This document shows positions 1 through 4,520 of a DNA stretch of 5,934 bases, one piece after another. This DNA comes from an uncultured Clostridia bacterium (GTDB taxonomy: Bacteria > Bacillota > Clostridia > Oscillospirales > Acutalibacteraceae), in contig CAJFUH010000115.1 of NCBI GenBank assembly GCA_904420155.1, positions 1-5,934 of the forward strand, written 5' to 3'. The position numbers and the translations under genes are program-made. Position 1 is the stretch's first letter; every line of letters begins with the position of its first letter. The notes under the pieces are model-generated. The model did no database searches. It was not told the DNA's origin and saw only the letters and a list, made by a program, of their open reading frames with translations.

Positions 1-437
1 CGGAGCACTTCATAGACGCCGATTGCCACGGAATTGGACAGGTTTAAACTCCTGGCCTCGCTGATCATGGGGATACGCACGGTGGCGTCGGGGTGGTCGT
101 GCAGCAGCTTTTCCGGAAGCCCGGCGGTCTCTTTCCCAAACAGCAGATAGCATCCGTCGGGATATTGGATATCCGTGTGTTTATGGGGGGCCTTCGTGGA
201 GAAGAAATAAAATTCCCCCTGGTTTTTGGAGAAGAACTCCTCCAGGTTCTCATAATAGGTGATATCCAGCAGGTGCCAATAATCCAGCCCCGCCCGTTTC
301 AGTTTTTTGTCGTCGATGGCAAACCCCATCGGCCCTACCAGATGCAGGCGGGCCCCTGTCGCCGCGCAGGTGCGCGCCACGTTTCCTGTATTCTGGGGAA
401 TCTCTGGTTCCACCATCACAATATTAATCACCGGCAT
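1..437 (-). CDS. trmL: tRNA (cytidine/uridine-34 2'-O)-methyltransferase TrmL, 3' end outside window
   Basis: SPOUT-superfamily methyltransferase that transfers a methyl group from S-adenosylmethionine to the ribose 2'-OH of wobble nucleotide 34 in certain leucine tRNAs; cytoplasmic, normally a homodimer. About 145 residues are visible of a family length near 150-160, so only the extreme C-terminus is missing. The family signatures are all present: an N-terminal PEIPQNTGNVART block (residues 11-23), a GKETAGLPEKLL block (101-112) and the C-terminal RIPMISEARSLNLSNSVAIG block (121-140) that builds the trefoil-knot cofactor site. The ATG at 435-437 follows GAGGG (443-447 on the opposite strand) with 5 nt spacing. 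It has its own promoter at 495-523 and is therefore separate from the upstream DIP1984 unit, although on the same strand. Identification is by motif recognition and is secure; the exact tRNA substrate is inferred from the family. Confidence 0.95.
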   Translation of the reverse strand, partial: MPVINIVMVEPEIPQNTGNVARTCAATGARLHLVGPMGFAIDDKKLKRAGLDYWHLLDITYYENLEEFFSKNQGEFYFFSTKAPHKHTDIQYPDGCYLLFGKETAGLPEKLLHDHPDATVRIPMISEARSLNLSNSVAIGVYEVL

Positions 438-464
438 AAAATCCCTCTTTTTTCCTATGATTTC

Positions 465-482
465 CCGGGCAAACCGGCCCGG
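465..482 (-). other. Short hairpin in the trmL 5' leader
   Basis: A 6-bp perfect GC stem (465-470 with 477-482) with a 6-nt loop lies between the predicted transcription start (about 488) and the ribosome binding site at 443-447. It is too far from the site to hide it. It could stabilise the short leader (about 50 nt) or be incidental. Confidence 0.35.
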
Positions 483-494
483 ATCTCTTTCCCC

Positions 495-523
495 ATTATA
501 GCCGTCCCCTCCCCGGTTGGCAA
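495..523 (-). promoter_or_regulatory. Sigma-A-type promoter of trmL
   Basis: On the minus strand TTGCCA (518-523) and a perfect TATAAT (495-500) are separated by exactly 17 bp, which is the housekeeping optimum. It sits 58 bp upstream of the trmL start and points at it. The spacer is very GC-rich. This promoter makes trmL independent of readthrough from the DIP1984 unit. Confidence 0.8.
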
Positions 524-543
524 GGGGCGGGGGGCGGTTCAAG

Positions 544-567
544 GAATATGTTGGCGGAAGTATATTC
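544..567. promoter_or_regulatory. Inverted repeat upstream of the trmL promoter
   Basis: GAATAT (544-549) and ATATTC (562-567) form a perfect 6-bp dyad around a 12-nt spacer, about 20 bp upstream of the trmL -35 box. It could be a regulator half-site pair, but an AT-rich 6-mer dyad can occur by chance, so this is a weak call. Confidence 0.2.
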
Positions 568-587
568 ACCGAATCATTCGCCAAAGC

Positions 588-633
588 GCACAGAAAGGGC
601 GTCCTCTAAAATATAGAGACGCCCTTTCTGTGC
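588..633. terminator. Long hairpin, probable terminator of the DIP1984/RNA unit
   Basis: Arms 588-608 and 614-633 pair over 20 bp with a single bulged C and a 5-nt loop. The stem carries GAAAGGGCGTC on one side and GACGCCCTTTC on the other, so in either direction the hairpin ends in a CTTTC run. That is like the clear terminator at 3087-3133, where the T-run is also inside the stem. The T-run here is only three bases and interrupted, so termination is less certain. It lies between the DIP1984 unit and the trmL promoter, exactly where a terminator is expected. Confidence 0.55.
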
Positions 634-704
634 AAATCAAGGGTACCCGGCTCCGGCCGTCCTTGACCCTATTCTGTTCCATAAATGGAAAGCTATCCAA
701 TCAA

Positions 705-740
705 GATGCGCGAAAATTTCCCCGTTCCCACCCTCGCATC
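705..740 (-). other. Hairpin in the tail of the DIP1984 transcript
   Basis: GATGCG (735-740) pairs with CGCATC (705-710) on the minus strand, enclosing a purine-rich loop with three G-runs. With the palindrome at 677-690 (TTCCA/TGGAA arms) it indicates that the region between the tRNA-like fold and the 588-633 hairpin is also structured. No coding gene or other recognisable element was found in 634-780. Confidence 0.25.
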
Positions 741-789
741 CGCAGTCAATGTCTGGTGATAACAGTAATTCATTACAATACCTGTGTAC

Positions 790-903
790 GCAGTCAGAGC
801 ATAACAATTCTGGAGGAATCGAACCTCATACCTGCCCTTCGGTATACCTGAGATACGGCTTACGCTGTCGCCGCGTGACATTCACCCTGCCTCTGCTACC
901 TGC
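790..903 (-). ncRNA. Candidate tRNA-like structured RNA downstream of the DIP1984 gene
   Basis: Seven bases after the DIP1984 stop codon the minus strand can fold as a cloverleaf. A closing stem pairs 900-903 with 790-793 and 888-895 (G890 bulged) with 795-801. A small GTGA/TCAC hairpin lies at 875-885. A D-arm-like hairpin follows (870-874 with 855-859, one G-U, 10-nt loop), then an anticodon-like hairpin (841-845 with 828-832, 8-nt loop), directly followed by a T-arm-like hairpin (824-827 with 813-816) whose loop TTCGATT holds all tRNA T-loop invariants. It is not an ordinary tRNA: there is no 7-bp acceptor stem next to the T-arm, no CCA end, no GG in the D-loop, no variable loop, and the T-stem has only 4 pairs. 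No separate promoter is evident, so it is probably made from the DIP1984 transcript. Structure was drawn by eye; function is unknown. Confidence 0.45.
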
Positions 904-909
904 TCGTCA

Positions 910-1365
910 TCACTCGATCAAATCTGTGTTCCAGTTGCTTTGCTGCAGCTTATTGTCCAATAGGCGCAGCTCTTTCGCCATTTTATCAATCTCTGCCTGC
1001 CACTCGGCAACAGAAATCGCTGACTTTATTTTAATTTCTGCGCTTCTTACACGATAAGACGTCTGGCTCCCGGTGCCAACAATCTCCTTATACACACGGA
1101 TTTTCAGCGAAAGTACGTCCTTTTTCGCGATCAGTTCCGTTAGCGTCTGCCCATCTACCTTCGTCTCACAATTCGTTTGGTTGATACGGGTAATCAGGTA
1201 AGCCAATCGTTCCATAGAAGCGTCCAATTCCTGCTTTAATTTTTCCGGTTCCTCGGCAGGTTTTTCCCCTTCCTGCACCAATACGTTGTTGTTCAGGCGA
1301 TTCCTCAATTGTTCGATATTCCGATTGATATCAGCCCTCTCCTGTAAGGCCTCAGCAAGTTTCAT
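910..1365 (-). CDS. DIP1984 family (DUF6847) coiled-coil protein
   Basis: A 151-residue helical protein recognised as the DIP1984/DUF6847 family (sometimes labelled septicolysin-like in databases), whose biochemical role is not established. Family-typical stretches are seen in order: MKLAEALQERAD (1-12), LRNRLNNNVLVQEGEKPAEEP (split around 20-40), LITRINQTN (57-65), DGQTLTELIAKKDVLSLKI (71-89), a basic RVRSAEIKIKSAISV segment (105-119) and a C-terminal LLDNKLQQSNWNTDL (135-149). Residues 1-60 and 118-143 look like amphipathic or coiled-coil helices. There is no signal peptide or membrane segment, so it is likely cytoplasmic. Length equals the usual family length, so it is intact. The ATG at 1363-1365 follows GGGAGG (1374-1379) at 8 nt; an ATG at 1368-1370 opens only a two-codon frame. 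A strong promoter lies at 1464-1492, and a candidate tRNA-like RNA follows the stop. The gene looks richer in AT than the flanking MATE gene. Family assignment is confident; function is not. Confidence 0.88.
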   Translation of the reverse strand: MKLAEALQERADINRNIEQLRNRLNNNVLVQEGEKPAEEPEKLKQELDASMERLAYLITRINQTNCETKVDGQTLTELIAKKDVLSLKIRVYKEIVGTGSQTSYRVRSAEIKIKSAISVAEWQAEIDKMAKELRLLDNKLQQSNWNTDLIE

Positions 1366-1463
1366 AGCATGATCCTCCCATCCCTTTTTAAGTTCCGATT
1401 TGTCGAGCTGTCCGGATCTTAAAATATCTATAAATTTTCGTGCGCCTCTTCTTGTTTTTATAT

Positions 1464-1492
1464 ATTATATAACAATCCAATGCCTGTTTCAA
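1464..1492 (-). promoter_or_regulatory. Strong sigma-A promoter of the DIP1984 unit, with a long leader
   Basis: TTGAAA (1487-1492) and a perfect TATAAT (1464-1469) are 17 bp apart on the minus strand, followed by further AT-rich sequence. Transcription would start near 1457, leaving a leader of about 90 nt before the start codon. In the leader AAGATCCG and CGGAACTT could pair imperfectly (roughly 1391-1421), which may form a weak hairpin upstream of the ribosome binding site. Confidence 0.82.
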
Positions 1493-1568
1493 GGCAATGT
1501 TAGGTAATCGGCGGGCTTTTCGGCAAACCGGCAGATTTTCTCCATCCATACTTAGCTTAAACAGGGGC

Positions 1569-1583
1569 GCGGCGAATCGCCGC
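1569..1583. promoter_or_regulatory. 15-bp palindrome next to the MATE -35 box, possible operator
   Basis: GCGGCG and CGCCGC form a perfect 6-bp dyad around AAT, ending one base before the predicted -35 box (1585-1590). A repressor or activator bound here would touch RNA polymerase. It could alternatively be a small hairpin with no regulatory role, or the weak end of an upstream transcript. Confidence 0.35.
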
Positions 1584-1584
1584 C

Positions 1585-1613
1585 TTGTATCCTCCGTCCT
1601 CCTGCGCTACAAT
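1585..1613 (+). promoter_or_regulatory. Probable promoter of the first MATE gene
   Basis: TTGTAT (1585-1590) and TACAAT (1608-1613) are separated by 17 bp. The -10 is good (5 of 6 consensus), the -35 poor (3 of 6), which fits a promoter helped or blocked by a regulator at the adjacent palindrome. Transcription would start near 1620, about 50 bp before the ATG. Confidence 0.55.
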
Positions 1614-1669
1614 AGAAGAAACCATAACGAGAGCGCAGTGAAGTTCCCGCAGGAACAGGAGTGGAAAAC

Positions 1670-3049
1670 ATGCCGCAGAAAAACGATTTTTCCCGGGGAA
1701 GCATCCCACGGAATATTTTAAATTTAGCGCTGCCCATGACATTGGCGCAGCTGATTAACGTCCTTTACAACGTGGTGGATCGCATTTACATCGGCCATCT
1801 GCCCAACGCTTCCACCCTGGCTTTAACCGGCCTGGGGCTTACCTTTCCTATCATCACCATCATTACGGCGTTCGCTAACCTTTTTGGCATGGGCGGCGCC
1901 CCATTGTTCTCCATCGCCCGGGGAAAGGGAGACCACGCCCGCGCCCAACGGATTATGGGCAATTCTTTTTCCCTGCTCCTGATTTCCGGCGCGCTGCTGA
2001 CCCTGGTCTGCTTTCTCTTGAAAAAGCCCATCCTGTATCTGTTCGGCGCCAGTGAAAACACGTTTGCTTATGCGGACGGATATTTGAGTATCTATCTGCT
2101 GGGCAGCGTTTTCGTTATGATCGGATTGGGGATGAATAGTTTTATCAACGCCCAGGGATTTGCCAGGATCGGGATGCTGACGGTCCTTCTGGGGGCTGTG
2201 GCCAATATTGTGCTGGATCCCATCTTTATTTTCGCTTTCGGCATGGGCGTGCAGGGGGCGGCCCTGGCCACCGTCATTTCCCAGGGGCTTTCCGCCTTTT
2301 GGGTACTCCGGTTCCTCACCGGAAAAACCACCATCTACCGGCTGGGCCGCGCTGCCATGCGCCTGGACTTTTCCTTGGTCCGGGAGATCACTGGACTGGG
2401 CATGTCCGGGTTTATTATGGCGGTGACCAACAGCGCCGTACAGGTGGTGTGCAACGCCACCCTTTCCTTCTACGGCGGGGATCTTTACGTAGGCGTTATG
2501 ACGGTCATCAATTCCGTCCGGGAGGTGCTCTCCCTGCCGGTCAACGGCCTCACCAACGGCGCGCAGCCGGTGATGGGATTTAATTACGGCGCAGGGGAAT
2601 ATGGCCGGGTGCGCCAGGGGATCCGGTTTACCTCTATCGCCTGCGTCCTCTACACCACGATGGCCTGGGTGTGCATCATGCTCATCCCCGCCCAGTTTAT
2701 CCACCTTTTTAACAGCGATCCGGAATTGATCCGGTTAGGCGTTCCCGCGCTGAATTTGTATTTCTTCGGATTTTTTATGATGTCCTTTCAGTTTGCCGGG
2801 CAGTCCACCTTTGTGGCCCTGGGAAAATCCAAGCAGGCAGTTTTCTTTTCCCTGTTCCGCAAAGCCATCATCGTTATTCCTCTCACAGTATTTTTGCCCC
2901 AGCTGTTCCATTTGGGGGTAAACGGCGTATTTTTGGCGGAGCCCATTTCCAATTTCATCGGGGGAGCCGCTTGCTTTGGCACCATGATGCTGACGGTTTG
3001 GCCGGACCTGAAACGGAAGGAACAGAAAAGACACGCGCCGTCTTCCTGA
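1670..3049 (+). CDS. MATE family efflux transporter, MepA-like
   Basis: Multidrug and toxic compound extrusion protein: an inner-membrane antiporter that exports cationic or other organic compounds using a sodium or proton gradient. The 459 residues match the usual length and give about 12 membrane segments in two six-helix halves, split near residues 215-240 by a basic cytoplasmic loop. Typical stretches are the N-terminal PMTLAQLINVLYNVVDRIYI (22-41), GMGGAPLFSIARGKGD (73-88), DPIFIFAFGMGVQGAALATV (183-202), the second-half NGAQPVMGFNYGAGEYGRV (296-314) and AEPISNFIGG (423-432). I prefer the ATG at 1670, with AGGAG (1657-1661) 8 nt upstream. A GTG at 1661 would add three residues but overlaps that ribosome binding site. 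The gene is preceded by its own promoter and a palindrome and ends in a terminator at 3087-3133. Substrate cannot be predicted. Confidence 0.95.
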   Translation: MPQKNDFSRGSIPRNILNLALPMTLAQLINVLYNVVDRIYIGHLPNASTLALTGLGLTFPIITIITAFANLFGMGGAPLFSIARGKGDHARAQRIMGNSFSLLLISGALLTLVCFLLKKPILYLFGASENTFAYADGYLSIYLLGSVFVMIGLGMNSFINAQGFARIGMLTVLLGAVANIVLDPIFIFAFGMGVQGAALATVISQGLSAFWVLRFLTGKTTIYRLGRAAMRLDFSLVREITGLGMSGFIMAVTNSAVQVVCNATLSFYGGDLYVGVMTVINSVREVLSLPVNGLTNGAQPVMGFNYGAGEYGRVRQGIRFTSIACVLYTTMAWVCIMLIPAQFIHLFNSDPELIRLGVPALNLYFFGFFMMSFQFAGQSTFVALGKSKQAVFFSLFRKAIIVIPLTVFLPQLFHLGVNGVFLAEPISNFIGGAACFGTMMLTVWPDLKRKEQKRHAPSS

Positions 3050-3086
3050 CGGTAGTGTTTTTTGTTTATAAAGCCGGTCCATTGAT

Positions 3087-3133
3087 CAAAACACCCGGAC
3101 GCCGACGATAGCAGCCGGCGTCCGGGTGTTTTG
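3087..3133. terminator. Perfect 18-bp bidirectional terminator between convergent genes
   Basis: Arms 3087-3104 and 3116-3133 are perfectly complementary over 18 bp with an 11-nt loop. The outer stem is AAAAC/GTTTT, so a T-run closes the hairpin on either strand and it can end both the first MATE transcript (plus) and readthrough from the esterase (minus). It lies 37 bp after the MATE stop codon. Confidence 0.9.
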
Positions 3134-3201
3134 TAAGATTTGTTGGGAAATAGGCGTTCTCTGGCGTTGGTTTCCCTTAGCGAATGATACAAGTGGGTAG
3201 A

Positions 3202-3369
3202 GGGGAACCCCAGCGAGGGGTTCCCCACGGCCAAACCGTCCACCGGACGGTTTGGCCTCCCCTCCTGAGCTTTTGGGATGCTGGGGTGTTTCGTCCTTTG
3301 CGGAGGACGGCCCGGGGCTCCGCCCCCAGGATCCCCGCAAGCTTTTGAAAAAGTTTGAGCAAAACTTTA
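3202..3369. repeat. Composite palindromic intergenic repeat of Oscillospiraceae type
   Basis: A chain of stem-loops fills the gap after the esterase stop codon: GGGGAACCCC with its complement (3202-3211/3217-3226, 5-nt loop); a perfect 13-bp stem with 3-nt loop (3229-3241/3245-3257); CGTCCT/AGGACG (3292-3297/3304-3309); GGGGC/GCCCC (3314-3318/3322-3326); and AAAGTTT/AAACTTT (3350-3356/3362-3368). On the minus strand the order of an A/T-rich CAAACTTTTTCAAAAGC part followed by GGGGGCGGAGCCCC resembles repeats I know from many gut Ruminococcaceae genomes. No protein is encoded. It may also help end esterase transcription. The flanks 3134-3201 and 3370-3438 show nothing recognisable. Copy number elsewhere cannot be seen from one window. 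Confidence 0.65.
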
Positions 3370-3438
3370 ATGTTTTAGAGCGGGCGGTTCGGCTTCCCTT
3401 TGAGAGAAACTCTGTGCGCCTTTTCTACAAGCGCCCCC

Positions 3439-4200
3439 CTAGCGCTTCTGAGGCGCCGGGAAAAAGCGGTCCAGGGCGCGCCGGAGGCTTTCATTCCAGA
3501 AGTACCAGTTATGCGTGCCCTCCCATTCTTCATAGACGTTGCCGTATCCTAAGCGGGCCAAGTGGTCTTTCATCCGTATATTCATATCATACAGCCTGTC
3601 CTGTTTGCCGCAAGTGGTATAAATACGGGGGATCACCCCTTTTTCCATGGCTTTTTCCGCCAAAACAAACAGGTCGGCCTTTTCCCGGGAGACGCTTCCG
3701 TCTGACAGCAGGGCGTCCATTTCCCTCCTCAGCTGGGTATGCTGGTAGCTCTCCCGATCTGTCCATACATCGCAGGCGGAGGAAAATCCGCAGCAGACGC
3801 CAAACCGTTCCGGGAAGGTAAGCCCGCATTTCAAAGCGCCGTAACCGCCCATGGAAAGCCCCATCACCGCCGTGCGTTCCCGGGGAAAACGCAGGCCAAA
3901 CAGTTTTTCCGCCAGCTTGGGCAGTTCCGTGGATACATAGGAAAAGTACTGGGGGCCGTTGGTGAGGTCCGCGTACCAGCTCCGCTGGACTTCCGGCATG
4001 ATCACCGCCACGTTATGTTCCTCGGCAAAAACCGGAAGCATGGTGCGCTCTTCCCAACAATGGCTGTTGTCAGATAACCCATGCAGCAGAAAAATAATCC
4101 CCTGGGGCGGGGCGGGTTCGCTGTCTGATGGCAGCATAGCCGTTATATCGGTGCGCATGTCCAGACAGCGGGAATAAAGACTTCCTCGAAAAATCGCCAT
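3439..4200 (-). CDS. Esterase D-like alpha/beta hydrolase
   Basis: Putative serine esterase of the esterase-D/S-formylglutathione hydrolase/antigen-85 fold group, 253 residues, a normal length. The nucleophile elbow GLSMGG places the catalytic serine at 116; the HG at residues 40-41 forms the oxyanion region; CGKQD gives Asp201, and GTHNW gives His230, completing the triad in the family order. The N-terminal part (1-30) has the usual beta-strand lead-in with residues such as LDMRTDITAMLP. There is no signal peptide or membrane segment, so it is probably cytoplasmic. It could cleave S-formylglutathione, acetyl or feruloyl esters, or sugar esters; glutathione is uncommon in Clostridia, so a carbohydrate- or xenobiotic-ester role is more likely (inference). 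The ATG follows GGAGGAG (4208-4214) at 7 nt. It is transcribed alone from a promoter at 4281-4310, convergent to the first MATE gene and divergent from the second. Confidence 0.92.
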   Translation of the reverse strand: MAIFRGSLYSRCLDMRTDITAMLPSDSEPAPPQGIIFLLHGLSDNSHCWEERTMLPVFAEEHNVAVIMPEVQRSWYADLTNGPQYFSYVSTELPKLAEKLFGLRFPRERTAVMGLSMGGYGALKCGLTFPERFGVCCGFSSACDVWTDRESYQHTQLRREMDALLSDGSVSREKADLFVLAEKAMEKGVIPRIYTTCGKQDRLYDMNIRMKDHLARLGYGNVYEEWEGTHNWYFWNESLRRALDRFFPAPQKR

Positions 4201-4221
4201 ACAATAACTCCTCCAACTATT

Positions 4222-4265
4222 TGCCCTTGGGCGGGAGGCGGTATGGTTGCGTCCCGCCTAAGGCA
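4222..4265 (-). promoter_or_regulatory. Stable leader hairpin upstream of the esterase
   Basis: GGCGGGA/TCCCGCC (4252-4258 with 4230-4236) forms a 7-bp stem around a 15-nt loop. It extends past an A-C mismatch by pairing of TGCCTT (4260-4265) with AAGGGCA (4222-4228), one G bulged. It occupies most of the roughly 74-nt leader and ends 8 nt before the GGAGGAG ribosome binding site. It may stabilise the mRNA or modulate translation. I match it to no known riboswitch. Confidence 0.45.
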
Positions 4266-4280
4266 GAATTTTTTATCTTT

Positions 4281-4310
4281 AGCATACGCTTTTTGGGGAT
4301 CTTCTGTCAA
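4281..4310 (-). promoter_or_regulatory. Sigma-A-type promoter of the esterase
   Basis: A perfect TTGACA (4305-4310) and TATGCT (4281-4286) are spaced by 18 bp on the minus strand, about 80 bp upstream of the esterase start. The -35 box is full consensus and the -10 matches 4 of 6. Confidence 0.7.
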
Positions 4311-4395
4311 CGGCTGTCCCGTTTTATGGATACCAGGAAATCTAACAAGAAAAAGACGTTTCAACTGTGAATTTTTCCAAATTTTCAAAAAGGTC

Positions 4396-4426
4396 TTGAC
4401 GAAATGTATACCCCAGGGATTAAGAT
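4396..4426 (+). promoter_or_regulatory. Candidate regulated promoter of the second MATE gene
   Basis: TTGACG (4396-4401) and TAAGAT (4421-4426) are 19 bp apart, longer than the 17-bp optimum. An imperfect dyad of the form TAnnCCCnnGGGnnTA covers 4407-4422 between and over the boxes. Long spacers with a dyad are typical of promoters activated by MerR-family regulators, which often control multidrug pumps. The dyad is centred about 3 bp from the spacer middle, so the fit is not ideal. No regulator gene is in the window. The leader to the ATG is about 90 nt. Confidence 0.4.
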
Positions 4427-4520
4427 AAGTGAGGCTCAAAAGCGCCGCCCTGTCCTATGCCGCCGGGCATCGGGAAAACGGGGAGTTTTTATCTCTTATT
4501 TTCTGTGAGGAGAAAAGCCT

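Noticed and set aside
741..842. Canonical Ro-binding Y RNA stem (CCGAAGG at 836-842 with TTGAC at 745-749)
   Set aside because: The short motifs resemble the conserved Y RNA sequences, but their flanks do not pair into the required stem and no Ro/TROVE gene is in the window.
93..851. Long plus-strand open frame of 252 codons over the trmL region
   Set aside because: It overlaps trmL antisense, crosses the trmL promoter, the 588-633 hairpin and the tRNA-like region, and its translation resembles no protein family.
790..903. An ordinary tRNA gene
   Set aside because: There is a convincing T-loop, but no 7-bp acceptor stem can be formed with the bases after the T-arm, the T-stem has a mismatch, the D-loop lacks GG and the anticodon-like loop has 8 bases.
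1661..1669. GTG at 1661 as start of the first MATE protein
   Set aside because: The G of GTG is part of the AGGAG ribosome binding site that serves the ATG at 1670 with ideal 8-nt spacing.
1823..2704. Minus-strand open frame of 293 codons inside the first MATE gene
   Set aside because: It lies wholly within a clear MATE coding region; its composition, rich in His, Gly, Asp and Gln, is the usual antisense of hydrophobic membrane-protein codons.
570..3190. Shared 9-mer GCGAATGAT beside two hairpin regions (573-583 minus, 3179-3188 plus) as possible element ends
   Set aside because: Similarity does not extend much beyond nine bases, and such matches are expected by chance in 6 kb.
3252..3821. 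Plus-strand open frame of 189 codons across the repeat and the esterase 3' end
   Set aside because: It runs through stem-loop repeats and antisense to a well-supported esterase; the translated protein is low-complexity, rich in Pro, Ser, Arg and Gly.
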